Assembly: GCA_031262585.1 (NCBI GenBank)
Contig: JAISHK010000004.1
Span: 62,001-126,000, forward strand
Length of the DNA: 64,000 bases
Source: Endomicrobium sp.
Lineage (GTDB): Bacteria; Elusimicrobiota; Endomicrobiia; Endomicrobiales; Endomicrobiaceae
Direction: 5' to 3'
In this document: one piece after another, positions 44,157 through 55,672 of the stretch
Numbering within the stretch: position 1 is the first letter of the stretch
Layout: every line of letters starts with the position of its first letter
Notes under the pieces: generated by a model
The model's database searches: none
What the model saw: only the letters and a program-made list of their open reading frames with translations
Told to the model about the DNA's origin: nothing
Translations under genes and position numbers: made by a program

Positions 44157-45386
44157 TCAGCTACATTTTAACACTTTTATTTCTTTTATTATATTTGGAA
44201 CTATCTCATACATATCACCTTCCAAAGCATAAGTTGCAGTTTGCATCATATCGCAATAAGGATCTTTATTTATTGAAACAATAATATCAGATGCTCTCAT
44301 TCCAATAGTGTGCTGTATTTGTCCAGATATTCCGCAAGCAATATACAACTTTGGCGCAACTGTTTTTCCTGTTTGGCCGATTTGGTGAGAATAAGGTATC
44401 CATCCTGCATCAACAGCTGCCCTAGAGGCTCCAAGCGCACCACCAAGAATATCAGCCAATTCTTTAAGAAGTTTAAAACCTTCTATTTTTCCTACTCCTC
44501 TTCCACCAGCAACAATAACATCAACATCATTAATATTAACAACACTACTAGAATCTTTTATAAATCCTAAAAATTTAGTTCTATTCATTAAAGTTTGCAT
44601 ATCAATTTTAAAGTCAATAAGTTCACCATTTCTTCCTTCTTCTACTTTGGCTTCCTTAAAAACTCTATATCTTAAAGTAGACATTTGAGGACGATGATAT
44701 GGAGTCAAAATTGTAGCCATTATATTTCCACCAAAAGCTGGTCTTGTTTGTTTAAGATTTCTTGTTTGAATATCTATTTCTAAAGAAGTACAATCCGCCG
44801 TAAGTCCTGTACGAACCTTAGCAGCAACCCTAGGAGCCAATGAACGTCCTATATTTGTAGCTCCAACAAGAACAATTTCAGGCTTTTCTTTTTCTATAAG
44901 TTGAGATAAAACAAATGCATAAGGTTCATCTTGAAATTCAACAAAAATCGGATCATCACATACATAAACTCTATCCGCCCCTCTATTTATTAAGTCTTGA
45001 GCCTTAGATTTAATGTTATCACCTATCAAAACTGCACTTAATATAGTACTCAATTTATCCGCAAGTTTTCGCCCTTCATTTAAAAGTTCATATACAACAG
45101 TCGCCATTTCACCATGTCTTTGTTCTGCATAAACCAAAACACCATTATATAAATGTGTATCAACCCCTACATCTAAAACATCTCTTTCAATTTTTATTGC
45201 ATTAAATTTACAGATTTGAGAGCATTGCCCACAATATACACATTTATTTAAATCTATAAATGCAAGCTTTAATTTTTTGGAATGACTGGAATCTTCAACT
45301 AACGAAATCGCCCCAAAAGAGCAGGAGCTTACACATATTCCACACCCTACACATTTATCATATAACACTTTTATATTGTTTGCCAT
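44157..45386 (-). CDS. etfA: Electron transfer flavoprotein subunit alpha with N-terminal 2x[4Fe-4S] ferredoxin domain
   Basis: CVGCGICVSSCSFGAI and CVYCGQCSQICKFNAI, then ETF alpha; C-term GGALGASRAAVDAGWIPYSHQIGQTGKTVAPKLYIACGISGQIQH. Confidence 0.95.
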   Translation of the reverse strand: MANNIKVLYDKCVGCGICVSSCSFGAISLVEDSSHSKKLKLAFIDLNKCVYCGQCSQICKFNAIKIERDVLDVGVDTHLYNGVLVYAEQRHGEMATVVYELLNEGRKLADKLSTILSAVLIGDNIKSKAQDLINRGADRVYVCDDPIFVEFQDEPYAFVLSQLIEKEKPEIVLVGATNIGRSLAPRVAAKVRTGLTADCTSLEIDIQTRNLKQTRPAFGGNIMATILTPYHRPQMSTLRYRVFKEAKVEEGRNGELIDFKIDMQTLMNRTKFLGFIKDSSSVVNINDVDVIVAGGRGVGKIEGFKLLKELADILGGALGASRAAVDAGWIPYSHQIGQTGKTVAPKLYIACGISGQIQHTIGMRASDIIVSINKDPYCDMMQTATYALEGDMYEIVPNIIKEIKVLKCS

Positions 45387-45427
45387 TTAAAAACTCCCTA
45401 AATTTTAAAGCAAAATGATCCACACAT

Positions 45428-46213
45428 TTATATTACTCCAATATCTGACAATTTCTTAACCAATGCGGCAGCAATTTCATGAGGCTGTCCAACAAACTTT
45501 TCTCCTCCTGTTCTATAAACAGGAGTAAATATTTTTACAACTTGCGTGGGAGAGCCATTTGGTCCAATTTTTCTAACGTCTGCTCCTATATCTTTCGCAT
45601 CAAAAGTTTTAATAATTGCTTTTCTTGCAGCCATCTTTCCTTTAAGAGAAATCACTCTAGGAGTATTTATTTCTTTAACGACGGTTAAAAGAACTGGAAC
45701 TGAACTTTCTATTAAATCATAACCATCTTCCATCATCCTTTCAACTCTAATAGATTTATCATCAATAGTCTCTATTTTTTTTACATAAGATATATGCGGT
45801 ATATTTAACATTTCAGCAGTTTCCGGGCCAACTTGAGCAGTGTCACCATCAGAAGCTTGTTTTCCGCAAATTACAATATCATAATTGCCAATAGTTTTTA
45901 TTGCACAAAACAAAGTATATGAAGTTGCTAAAGTATCTGCTCCACTAAAAGCCTTATCACTCACTAAAATAGCTTCATCAGCACCTCTGGCTATAGCTTC
46001 TCTTAAAGCATTTTCAGCTTGAGGAGGTCCCATTGTAACAACAATAACTTTTCCGCCTAGTTTCTCTTTAATTCTCACGCCTTCTTCTATAGCATATTCA
46101 TCATAAGGATTTATGATAGCTTCCACACCATCTCTTTTAAGTCTACCTGTTTCATCATCAATTTGCACATTTGTTGCATTAGGTACTTGTTTAATACAAA
46201 CAATTATATTCAT
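45428..46213 (-). CDS. etfB: Electron transfer flavoprotein subunit beta
   Basis: IIVCIKQVPNATNVQID, NPYDEYAIEEGVRIKE, CGKQASDGDTAQVGPETAEML. Confidence 0.95.
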   Translation of the reverse strand: MNIIVCIKQVPNATNVQIDDETGRLKRDGVEAIINPYDEYAIEEGVRIKEKLGGKVIVVTMGPPQAENALREAIARGADEAILVSDKAFSGADTLATSYTLFCAIKTIGNYDIVICGKQASDGDTAQVGPETAEMLNIPHISYVKKIETIDDKSIRVERMMEDGYDLIESSVPVLLTVVKEINTPRVISLKGKMAARKAIIKTFDAKDIGADVRKIGPNGSPTQVVKIFTPVYRTGGEKFVGQPHEIAAALVKKLSDIGVI

Positions 46214-46385
46214 CTTTCTTACTCCTGCATTCTGCCTTCCTTTTAAAGTACAATTAACTCAAGTAACTTTCACATTCAACGATGCATAAAATAATATTTA
46301 TTGCCACTTTAAACCTTTAATATTTATTATTCCCCATTTTTGTGTTTATTTTATAACCACATTATTTAAAATTAAAAAAATAAAT

Positions 46386-47555
46386 TTATTTAGATTTTGC
46401 TGCTGATTCTTTTATAAGATTAAGTGCAATTTCATTTTTTTGAATTTGACTTGTCCCTTCATAAAGAGTAGTTATTTTTGCATCTCTCATCATTTTTTCT
46501 ACGGGATATTCCCTTGAATAACCATATCCGCCAAATATTTGAACCGCATTTGTAGTAACCTTCATTGCAACTTCAGAACAAAAAAGTTTAGCCATTGCAG
46601 ATTCTTTACTGGTACGTTTTACCGTTCCTGAATCAATCATTCTCGCAGACGCATAAAGTAACGCTCGAGCAGCTTCAACTTCTGTGGCCATTTCAGCAAG
46701 CATATGTTGAATTCCTTGAAAAGAAGCTATAGGCTGACCAAACTGCACTCTTTTCCTTGCATAATCTACTGCTTCTTCTAAAGCACCTGCAGCAATACCA
46801 AGCGCTTGAGCGGCAACACCTGGACGAGAATTATCAAGCGTTGTTTGAGCTATCATTAAACCATGCCCTTCCTTTCCCAAAAGCTGATCTTTACCAATTT
46901 TACAATTATTAAATATAAGTTCTCTTGTTGAAGACGCTCTAATACCCATCTTTTTCTCTTTTTTACCAAATTCAAAACCACTTATACCTTTTTCTACAAT
47001 AAAGCAAGAAATACCTCTTGCACCTCTTTGAGGATTTGTTTTTGCAAAAATTGTATACGTCTCAGCATCGCCACCATTAGTGATAAAACATTTCGTTCCA
47101 TTTAATACATAATAATCACCTTCTTTAACTGCAGTCGTAGTCATCCCAGTTGCATCAGAACCTGCATTAGCTTCAGTTAAACCAAAAGCTGCAAGTTTTT
47201 TACCTGACGCAATATCAGGCAAATATTTTTTCTTCTGCTCCTCACTTCCCGCAACAAGGATTGGAAGAGTTCCTAAAGCTGTAGCAGCAAGAGAAAGAGC
47301 TATTGCTCCATCTATCTTACATAATTCTTCAACAACAAGAACAAGTCCCATAATACCTTTCCCAAAACCACCATATTCTTCTGGAATATATACTCCACAT
47401 AAGTCAGCTTGGGCAAATTCTTTTACGATGTCCCAAGGAAACTCTTCTTTTTCATCATATTGTTCCCTTACTGGTTTTATTTTTTCAACTGCAATTGTCC
47501 TAGCAGTTTCAATCATAATTCGTTCTTCTTCTGATAACATATAGTCCATTGCCAT
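46386..47555 (-). CDS. Acyl-CoA dehydrogenase (butyryl-CoA dehydrogenase-like)
   Basis: [55 protein letters not shown]-type C-terminus. Confidence 0.93.
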   Translation of the reverse strand: [389 protein letters not shown]

Positions 47556-47602
47556 ATCATAAACCCCTTTTTCTCAAAACCCACCAACACAAACTTGTAT
47601 AC

Positions 47603-48349
47603 TTATTTTTTAACATCGTTTGCGAAAGTAGACCGATTGATATTCCGTATTGCCTGCTCAGCAGCAACTTGATGAGCTTGTTTTTTAGAACTTCCTATAC
47701 CTTTCCCTAAAAATTCACTATTTACATATACTTCCGCTTCAAATTTTTTATTGTGATCAGAACCAAATTCATTTACTATTTTATATTCAGGGAGTTTTTT
47801 GTAAATTAACTGTGTAATTTCTTGTAATTTGCTCTTATAATCCCTCATTATTATTTTTTTTTGAGATTCTAAAAACTTTAAAATAAACTTTTTAGCAACT
47901 TCATATCCACCATCCAAATAAAGCGCACCCACAACAGCCTCAAACACATCACAAAGCAAATGTTTTCTTTTTCTCGCTTGTCTCGAATCTTCATTTTTAC
48001 CAAGAAAAATATATTCACCTAAACATATCTTTTTAGCCCAAAAACTTAAATTACACGCTGAAACAATTTGAGCCTTAAGTTGCGATAATTTTCCCTCTGG
48101 CTCAGAAGGATACCTTATATAAAGTGTTTCTGTTATAATAGCAGACAAGATACTATCACCCAAAAATTCCATGCGTTCATTATAATCTTCAATACATATA
48201 CTAACAGCAGAATTAACGTCACAATCACTAGCTTCATTAGCAGCTTCCTTAACATAAGATACATGCGTTAAAGCTGTCACTAAAACCTTAAGATTATTAA
48301 ACTTATAGCCAATAACTTCTTGAAATTTTTCAGGATTTTTATCTAACAT
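47603..48349 (-). CDS. rnc: Ribonuclease III
   Basis: NERMEFLGDSILSAIITETLY, DVFEAVVGALYLDGGYEVAKKFI, C-terminal dsRBD. Confidence 0.95.
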   Translation of the reverse strand: MLDKNPEKFQEVIGYKFNNLKVLVTALTHVSYVKEAANEASDCDVNSAVSICIEDYNERMEFLGDSILSAIITETLYIRYPSEPEGKLSQLKAQIVSACNLSFWAKKICLGEYIFLGKNEDSRQARKRKHLLCDVFEAVVGALYLDGGYEVAKKFILKFLESQKKIIMRDYKSKLQEITQLIYKKLPEYKIVNEFGSDHNKKFEAEVYVNSEFLGKGIGSSKKQAHQVAAEQAIRNINRSTFANDVKK

Positions 48350-49613
48350 ACTTTTTTATCACAATAGTTGCATTATGACCGCCAAAACCTAAAGAATTTG
48401 AAAGAGCACATGTAATCTGCTGCATTCTTGCCTTATTTGGAACATAATCTAAATCACAATCAGAAGCAGGAGTTTCATAATTTATAGTAGGTGGTATAAA
48501 ACCTTCTTGCATGGCAAGTAATGTAGCTGCAAGTTCAACTCCCGCTGCACCACCTAAAAGGTGCCCTATCATTGATTTTGTGGATGAAATAGGTATTTTA
48601 TATGCCCTATCACCAAAAACCTTTTTTATAGCTAAAGTTTCAGTTTTATCATTCAATATAGTTGATGTACCATGAGCATTTATATAATTAATCTCATCCT
48701 TTGAAACATCGGCATCAATTATTGCCTTTTCCATAGCCAAAACAGCAGCTTTTCCTTCAGGTTCTGGAGCAGTAATGTGATAAGCATCATCAGAAGCTCC
48801 ATACCCTGCAAGTTCAGCATAAATTTTTGCATTTCTATTCAAAGCATGCTCTAAAGTTTCGAGAACCACTATGCCTGCACCCTCGCCCATAACAAAACCA
48901 TCACGATCCTTATCAAAAGGTCTTGACGCTTTTTGAGGTTCATGATTTCTTTGCGAAAGAGCCTTAATTGAACAAAACCCAGCTAAACCTAAAGGAACTA
49001 CCGCGCCTTCAGCTCCTCCAGAAACTATTACATCTGCGTCACCACTACGTAGTAACCTTAAAGCATCACCAATAGCATTATTAGAAGAGGCACAAGCACT
49101 TGTAACCGCATAATTAGGACCTGTGAAACCATAATTAATAGCTATTTCACCGGGTAACATATTTGTAATTATCATTGGAATAAGAAACGGACTAACTCTT
49201 CTTGGACCCTTATTTAAAAGGGTCTGTTCCTCTTTTTCTATTATATCTAAACCGCCTATTCCAGTACCAGTTATAACCCCAATTCTCGATAAATCTTCTT
49301 TAGAAACATCTAATCTAGAATCTTCAATAGCCATTTTTGCTGCAGAAAATCCAAATTGTGTAAATCTCGCCATTCGTTTTATCTTTTTTTTATCATCAAT
49401 AAATTGTTCAGGACAAAAATTTTTAACTACGGCAGCAAATTTTGTAACATATGCACTCGTATCAAATGATTCAATAATAGAAGCACCAGATTTTCCAGCT
49501 TTTAAAGCCTTCGTAAATTCAATATTACCTATACCTATAGGCGTAACCACACCTATACCAGTTATAACTATTCTTTTACTCATTTTCCATGCCTTATTTT
49601 GTATTTGTAACAT
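48339..49613 (-). CDS. fabF: 3-oxoacyl-ACP synthase II
   Basis: [65 protein letters not shown]. Confidence 0.97.
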   Translation of the reverse strand: MLQIQNKAWKMSKRIVITGIGVVTPIGIGNIEFTKALKAGKSGASIIESFDTSAYVTKFAAVVKNFCPEQFIDDKKKIKRMARFTQFGFSAAKMAIEDSRLDVSKEDLSRIGVITGTGIGGLDIIEKEEQTLLNKGPRRVSPFLIPMIITNMLPGEIAINYGFTGPNYAVTSACASSNNAIGDALRLLRSGDADVIVSGGAEGAVVPLGLAGFCSIKALSQRNHEPQKASRPFDKDRDGFVMGEGAGIVVLETLEHALNRNAKIYAELAGYGASDDAYHITAPEPEGKAAVLAMEKAIIDADVSKDEINYINAHGTSTILNDKTETLAIKKVFGDRAYKIPISSTKSMIGHLLGGAAGVELAATLLAMQEGFIPPTINYETPASDCDLDYVPNKARMQQITCALSNSLGFGGHNATIVIKKYVR

Positions 49614-49839
49614 GCGTCTTAATATAATCTATCGCATTGCCAACCGTTTGAATTTTTTCTGCTTCTTCATCAGGAATTTCAACACCAAATTCTTCCTCAA
49701 AAGCCATAACAAGTTCCACAGTATCCAAAGAATCTGCACCTAAATCATTAACAAACGATGCTTCAGCTACCACTTCAGCTGGATCCACTCCTAGTTGTTC
49801 AACAATAATTTCTTTTACTCTACCTTCAAGTTCTGCCAT
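49594..49839 (-). CDS. acpP: Acyl carrier protein
   Basis: [35 protein letters not shown]. Confidence 0.98.
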   Translation of the reverse strand: MAELEGRVKEIIVEQLGVDPAEVVAEASFVNDLGADSLDTVELVMAFEEEFGVEIPDEEAEKIQTVGNAIDYIKTHVTNTK

Positions 49840-49954
49840 TTTACATCCCCCTTTAATTTTTCATACTTTTATCTTTTTTGAACACAACCACTTCTACATT
49901 TCAAAAAATAAAAATGTACTTTAATCATATTAATTATTTAAATCTCATTCTAAC

Positions 49955-50698
49955 CTACATATACATCCCTCCATTAACAGCTAAAACATGCCCTGTTATA
50001 TAAGACGAGTCATCACTTGCAAAAAATAAAGCAGCTTTTGCTATATCAAGAACTTCGCCAAATCTGACAAGAGGAATTGATGAAATCATCATATCTTTTT
50101 GCTCTTTTGACAATTTATCAGTCATCGCAGTGCGAATAAAACCCGGCGCAATCGCATTCACTAAAATATTTCTTGAAGCAAATTCCCTCGCACATGTTTT
50201 TGTAACAGCTATAACTCCGCCTTTTGAGGCAGAATAATTCACTTGACCTGCATTTCCCATCTGTCCTACTACAGAAGCTATATTTATAATTCTACCTTGT
50301 CTTTGCTTAAGCATTGCTCTACTAACAGTCTTTATGCAATTGAACACACCTTTCAAATTAACTGTTATAACAGCATCCCATTCAGATTCACTCATTCTTA
50401 AAACAAGATTATCTTTAGTTATACCAGCATTATTAACTAGTATATCTATTTTAGAAAATTTGTCAAGAGAAGACTTTATCAAAGCTTCACAATCCTCTAA
50501 TTTTGCAACATTACATGCAACAGCTATAGTTTCAACTAAATACTTTGCTTTTATCTCATCGGCTGCTTTTTGCGCTAGTCCTAAATTAATATCTGAAATT
50601 ATGAGCTGTGCTCCCTCAGACGCAAAAACATCGGCTATTGCTCTTCCTATTCCTTGCGCTGAGCCGGTTATTAATGCTGTTTTTTCTTTAAGTCTCAT
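49955..50698 (-). CDS. fabG: 3-oxoacyl-ACP reductase
   Basis: ALITGSAQGIGRAIAD, NNAGITKDNLVLRM, YSASKGGVIAVTKTCA. Confidence 0.96.
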   Translation of the reverse strand: MRLKEKTALITGSAQGIGRAIADVFASEGAQLIISDINLGLAQKAADEIKAKYLVETIAVACNVAKLEDCEALIKSSLDKFSKIDILVNNAGITKDNLVLRMSESEWDAVITVNLKGVFNCIKTVSRAMLKQRQGRIINIASVVGQMGNAGQVNYSASKGGVIAVTKTCAREFASRNILVNAIAPGFIRTAMTDKLSKEQKDMMISSIPLVRFGEVLDIAKAALFFASDDSSYITGHVLAVNGGMYM

Positions 50699-51627
50699 TT
50701 ATTTAATTCCTCCAGTGTTTTTTGTAAACTAATCATATTTTCTATATTTAAAGCTTTTTTTGAACTATCTATCCTTTTTAAAAGTCCTGATAGAACCCTT
50801 CCAGGACCAATCTCTATAAATTTATCAAATCCAGATTTAATTATGCTCCTAATACTCTCATCCCACTTTACAGAATTTTTAATTTGTTTTACAAGTTTTT
50901 CCTTAACAAAAGACGAGCTCGTCGTCAACAATGCATCGCAATTTGTATAGACCCCAAAATTCGGAACATTAAAATTATATTTCTCAAGCTCTTTCGACAT
51001 GTTATCGGAGGCAGATGCCATAAGAGAAGAATGAAAAGGACCTGATACATTTAAAATAACTGTTCTTTTCGCACCATATTCTTTCGCAAACATAACAGCC
51101 TTATCTATAGCCTCTTTAGTACCAGCTATAACAATTTGTTCGGGAGAATTCAAATTAGCAACTTCACAAACACCAAAAATCGAAGCTTTTTTACATACAC
51201 TCTCAACTATAAATTTATCCACACCTATAATCGCAGCCATCAGACCAGGATTATCTTCAGACGCTTTTTGAATAAATTCACCTCTAGCTTTTACCATAGC
51301 AAAACCTTCTTCAAATCCAAAAAAACCAGCTGCACATAAAGCAGAATATTCTCCTAAAGAATGTCCAGCAGCTACAAACTCAACATTTGAAATATCAAAC
51401 AGTTCCTTGAAAACTTCAAAAGCAGCTATACTAACAGCAAATATTGCAGGTTGTGCATATTTTGTAGATTTTAAAATTTCTTCTGGACCTTCAAAAATAA
51501 TTTGCTTAAGCTCTTTTCCCGTCAAATCTATTATTTCTCTTGCTTTTGAATACTTATCATAAAACTCTTTTCCCATTCCAACAAACTGAGTTCCTTGTCC
51601 CGGAAACATCAATGCTATTTTAAACAT
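50695..51627 (-). CDS. fabD: Malonyl-CoA:ACP transacylase
   Basis: MFPGQGTQFVGMGKEFY, AGHSLGEYSALCAAG, GPFHSSLM. Confidence 0.96.
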   Translation of the reverse strand: MFKIALMFPGQGTQFVGMGKEFYDKYSKAREIIDLTGKELKQIIFEGPEEILKSTKYAQPAIFAVSIAAFEVFKELFDISNVEFVAAGHSLGEYSALCAAGFFGFEEGFAMVKARGEFIQKASEDNPGLMAAIIGVDKFIVESVCKKASIFGVCEVANLNSPEQIVIAGTKEAIDKAVMFAKEYGAKRTVILNVSGPFHSSLMASASDNMSKELEKYNFNVPNFGVYTNCDALLTTSSSFVKEKLVKQIKNSVKWDESIRSIIKSGFDKFIEIGPGRVLSGLLKRIDSSKKALNIENMISLQKTLEELNK

Positions 51628-51731
51628 TTCAACTCCATAAAATATATTGACTTTAAAATAATTCTAATTCATTATTGTCAATTCTTTATCTTTTTTATAA
51701 AAATCATTAAAGCAATTATACTATATATATT

Positions 51732-52724
51732 CTAAATTCTTATTATTGCAGCACCAGATGTAAAACCACCACCAAAAGCAACTAGCTCTATAATGTCTCC
51801 TTTTTGAACTTTATTAACCTTTATGGCCTCATCCAATGCTGTAATAGTCGTCGCTGAGGAAATATTTCCTGTTTTATGAATATTAACAAAAACTCTATCC
51901 ATAGAAATCCCCAATTTTTTCGCTACTGCTTCAATTATTCTTATATTAGCTTGATGAGGAATAAAAAGCTTTATATCTTCTAATTGTTTTCCTGAAAGTT
52001 CAAGAGCTTTTTTAGCAGCAATGGCCATTTTAGGCACAGCAGCCTTGAAAACCTCTTTCCCCTGCATTTTTATCGCATGAAGTTTTTCATCCATAGTTTT
52101 TGTCGTCACAGGATTTACAGTACCACCTCCAGGTAAAAAAAGCAAATCAGAATAAGCACCTTCAGCCTCAAGATATGTTGATAAAATATCATCTTCTTCT
52201 TTAGAAGCAGATAAAATCATAGCTCCTGCTCCATCACCAAACAAAACGCAAGTATTCCTATCTGTCCAATCTACAAATTTAGATAATTCTTCAGCACCAA
52301 CTAACAGAATTGTTTTATACAAACCAGATTCAATAAAAGCTCTTGCAACCGTAAGTCCATATATAAATCCGCTACACGCTGCTGACAAATCAAAAGCAGG
52401 CGTGGATAATTTACTGCCCAATTTTTTTTGTAAAAAACACGCAGTGGAAGGAAAAAGCATATCAGGTGAAATTGTTGCCACTAAAATTAAATCTATTTGT
52501 TTTGGAGATATCTCTGCTGTTTTCAATGCTTCAATAGAAGCTTTATAAGCAATATCCGAAGTATACTCATTTTCTTCAGCTATTCTTCTCTCTTTTATCC
52601 CAGTTCTTGTGCTTATCCATTCATCAGAAGTATCAACTATTTTTTCTAAATCTACATTCGTAAGGACTTTTTTTGGGAAATATGAGCCTGTACCTAAAAT
52701 TTTTACACCATTTTTTTTATTCAT
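51732..52724 (-). CDS. fabH: 3-oxoacyl-ACP synthase III
   Basis: STRTGIKERRIA, FDLSAACSGFIYGL, FIPHQANIRIIEAVAKKLG, GNISSATT. Confidence 0.97.
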   Translation of the reverse strand: MNKKNGVKILGTGSYFPKKVLTNVDLEKIVDTSDEWISTRTGIKERRIAEENEYTSDIAYKASIEALKTAEISPKQIDLILVATISPDMLFPSTACFLQKKLGSKLSTPAFDLSAACSGFIYGLTVARAFIESGLYKTILLVGAEELSKFVDWTDRNTCVLFGDGAGAMILSASKEEDDILSTYLEAEGAYSDLLFLPGGGTVNPVTTKTMDEKLHAIKMQGKEVFKAAVPKMAIAAKKALELSGKQLEDIKLFIPHQANIRIIEAVAKKLGISMDRVFVNIHKTGNISSATTITALDEAIKVNKVQKGDIIELVAFGGGFTSGAAIIRI

Positions 52725-52735
52725 TATCTAACACC

Positions 52736-53743
52736 TTATAATTTATACTTCACTATTGCTTCTTTAATCTCGTGTACAAGATTATTTTTCACAGCTCTTG
52801 CACCTGCTAAAATTGCATTCTTCACAGCTTTAGCATTTGAACTACCATGCCCTATTATACAAATACCATCAACACCCAAAAGTGGCGCCCCACCAGTTTC
52901 AGTATAGTCAACTCTTTTTTTTATATCTTTTATTGCAAGCCATAAGAATGGAAGAGATGCCCACGCTACTGGATGTTGCTTTAATGCTTTTTTTATAAGT
53001 TTGAACATCATACTAGCAAGTCCCTCCCCAAATTTTAGTATTATATTTCCTACAAACCCGTCACATATAACAACATCAGCCTTCGCTCTAGGAATGTCCC
53101 TACCCTCAATATTTCCAATAAAATTAATACCAATTTTTTGAAACAACTCAAAAGCAGACAACGTAAGAGCGTTACCCTTTGTAGATTCTTCTCCTATTGA
53201 AACCAAACCTACTTTTGGACTTTTAATACCAGTAACTTTTTCACAAAACAAGCTAGCCATTATACCAAATTGTACAAGATGCTCTGGCTTACAATCAACA
53301 TTAGCTCCCACATCAGAAATTATACAATGTCCACTAATAGTAGGGAAAGAGGTTGAAATAACAGGTCTTAAAACACCATCGATTCTTTTTAAATAAAAAA
53401 GAGCAGCGGCCATTGCAGCACCAGAATTTCCCATAGAAATAAAAGCGTCAGCTTTTCCATCTGCAACAAGTTTTGCACAAACAGATAAAGAAGAATCCTT
53501 TTTCTGTCGAACAGTTCTCGCAGGTTGATCAGTCATATAAACAACTTCCGTTGCATTAATTATTTCTACGTTAAGAGACATAATATCAAATTGTTTACTA
53601 TGTTTTAACATCTCCTCCATTATAATTTTCTTATGCCCCACAAGTAGAATTTTATAATTAGATTCTTTGGCCGCTAGAAGTGCACCTTCAACTGTTGATA
53701 CCGGAGCAAAATCACCACCCATTACATCAAGAGCAATTCTCAT
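52736..53743 (-). CDS. plsX: Phosphate acyltransferase PlsX
   Basis: RIALDVMGGDFAPVSTVEGAL, DAFISMGNSGAAMAAALF, GAPLLGVDGICIIGHGSSNAKAVKNAI. Confidence 0.97.
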   Translation of the reverse strand: MRIALDVMGGDFAPVSTVEGALLAAKESNYKILLVGHKKIIMEEMLKHSKQFDIMSLNVEIINATEVVYMTDQPARTVRQKKDSSLSVCAKLVADGKADAFISMGNSGAAMAAALFYLKRIDGVLRPVISTSFPTISGHCIISDVGANVDCKPEHLVQFGIMASLFCEKVTGIKSPKVGLVSIGEESTKGNALTLSAFELFQKIGINFIGNIEGRDIPRAKADVVICDGFVGNIILKFGEGLASMMFKLIKKALKQHPVAWASLPFLWLAIKDIKKRVDYTETGGAPLLGVDGICIIGHGSSNAKAVKNAILAGARAVKNNLVHEIKEAIVKYKL

Positions 53744-53961
53744 TTATTATTGTCCACTTGGGTTACTTGTTCAACTTTTTTTACTTTTCTGGCAATAACA
53801 AGTTTACCATTATAAAAACCACACTCAGAACATACCATATGAGGCATTTTAGTAAGGCCACAATTTGAACATTTGTTCGTATTCGGAACATCAAGTTTTG
53901 AATTTGCCGATCTTCTACAATCTCTGCGATGCGGCGTATGTTTTCTTTTTGGATTTGGCAT
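53740..53961 (-). CDS. rpmF: 50S ribosomal protein L32
   Basis: MPNPKRKHTPHRRDCRRSAN...CSNCGLTKMPHMVCSECGFYNGK. Confidence 0.96.
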   Translation of the reverse strand: MPNPKRKHTPHRRDCRRSANSKLDVPNTNKCSNCGLTKMPHMVCSECGFYNGKLVIARKVKKVEQVTQVDNNK

Positions 53962-54044
53962 TTTACTTCCCCCAATATTTTATTAACAATTCTATCCATC
54001 TTTTTTTATAAGTCTAGTCTCACTATCAATACATAAACAAGAAT

Positions 54045-54369
54045 TTTTTTACCTTTACGATACCGACATTCTTTAGATACTCTAAACACTCCAGTACAAC
54101 TTATTACCACACAAAGAATTCCTAGGTAATTTAAGCAACAATAATTGACATACTTACTCTACAACATCAACAATTTCATTTTTAACATCTATTTTATTAT
54201 TTATAGGAATTTTTAAAGCTAAAGAGTGAGTATAAACATCAAGACAACAAAAGCACTCGAGATAAACAAAACTTTCTATTTTAACATTAATGTATAATCT
54301 TATTGGATAATTTACCAGCTTTAAAAGGCACCAAAACATTAAATTTACAACCAAAAATTCGAGACACAT
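54045..54369 (-). pseudogene. yceD: Decayed YceD/DUF177 family protein
   Basis: YINVKIESFVYLECFCCLDVYTHSLALKIPINNKIDVKNEIVDVVE then LLLKLPRNSLCGNKLYWSV* in downstream frames (cf. DUF177 L.CsRCL... and LaLP..pLC...C.GlC); sits directly upstream of rpmF. Confidence 0.65.
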
Positions 54370-54463
54370 AAAACTGTTTTAGTTCAATGACACCTGTTTT
54401 CAAAAAATTACACAATTTCAGTATTAATTTTTTCATAACAATGTCCAGATTATAAGATGTTAT

Positions 54464-55672
54464 TTATTTACTTGTCAATCTTTTTTTAGCTTCTCTTGCT
54501 ATCATCAATTCTTCATTTGTAGGAATTATCATAACTTTCACTCTAGAATTCTTCGTTGAAATAAATCTTTCATACGTACAATGCTCATAATTTTTTTCTT
54601 TATCTATTTCAATGCCTAAAGCACAAAAATTCTTACATACAGCCTCTCTTATAAAAGCAGAATTTTCACCAATTCCAGCAGTAAAAATTAAAGCATCAAT
54701 TCCATTTAATATTCCATAATAGGCACCTATATATCTTTTAATACTATATATAAACATTTCAAAAGCAAGCATTGCTTTTCTGTTTCCATCATTGACTGCT
54801 TGAACAATAGTTCTCATATCACCCGAAAGACCAGAAATTCCAGCTAAACCACTTTTTTTATTTAACATATCATTCAAAACTGAACTATCTTTGTAAGTGG
54901 GATATTTATCCAAAAGATAAGCTATAATCGCAGGATCTATACTGCCACATCTTGTCCCCATTATAACTCCTTCAAGAGGAGTAAATCCCATAGAAGTATC
55001 TATAACATTTCCTTTTTCTATCGCTGTTATGCTACTGCCATTACCCAAATGAGCAGTAATTAAATTCACTTCATTCAAAGATTTTTTCAACATTTTTGCA
55101 GCTTTTTGCGAAACGTAATTATGCGATGTTCCATGGAAACCATACTTTCTTATATGGTCTTTCTCATAAAATTCATAAGGAAGAGCGTATACATAAGCAT
55201 AATCCGGCATTGTATGATAAAAAGCAGTATCAAACACTAAAACTGATGGTATACTTGGAAGCATTTTTTCTATAGCGATAATTCCAGCATAATGAGCTGG
55301 ATTATGCAACGGTGCTATAGAAAAACTATTTTTTAAATCCTCTTTTACTTTATCATTAACTAAAACTGTTTCAAAAAATTTATCGCCACCATGTACTACT
55401 CTATGTCCTACAACAGCAATTTCTTTTATATTCAAAATACTCCCAGATTTTTCATCCAAAAGTTCTTCTATCATAAGTTCAACAGCTTCTGTATGATTTG
55501 CAATTTTGACACTTTCTTTCTTTTCATCACTTTTAACGGTCTGTCTTCTATAAAACGCTTCTGGAAGTCCTATGCATTCAATTAGTCCCCAGGCAATTTT
55601 TTTCTCTTTCTCCATTTCAAACAATGCATACTTAACCGATGACGAACCGCAATTAACAACTAATATCTTCAT
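54464..55672 (-). CDS. ackA: Acetate kinase
   Basis: [67 protein letters not shown]. Confidence 0.97.
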   Translation of the reverse strand: MKILVVNCGSSSVKYALFEMEKEKKIAWGLIECIGLPEAFYRRQTVKSDEKKESVKIANHTEAVELMIEELLDEKSGSILNIKEIAVVGHRVVHGGDKFFETVLVNDKVKEDLKNSFSIAPLHNPAHYAGIIAIEKMLPSIPSVLVFDTAFYHTMPDYAYVYALPYEFYEKDHIRKYGFHGTSHNYVSQKAAKMLKKSLNEVNLITAHLGNGSSITAIEKGNVIDTSMGFTPLEGVIMGTRCGSIDPAIIAYLLDKYPTYKDSSVLNDMLNKKSGLAGISGLSGDMRTIVQAVNDGNRKAMLAFEMFIYSIKRYIGAYYGILNGIDALIFTAGIGENSAFIREAVCKNFCALGIEIDKEKNYEHCTYERFISTKNSRVKVMIIPTNEELMIAREAKKRLTSK

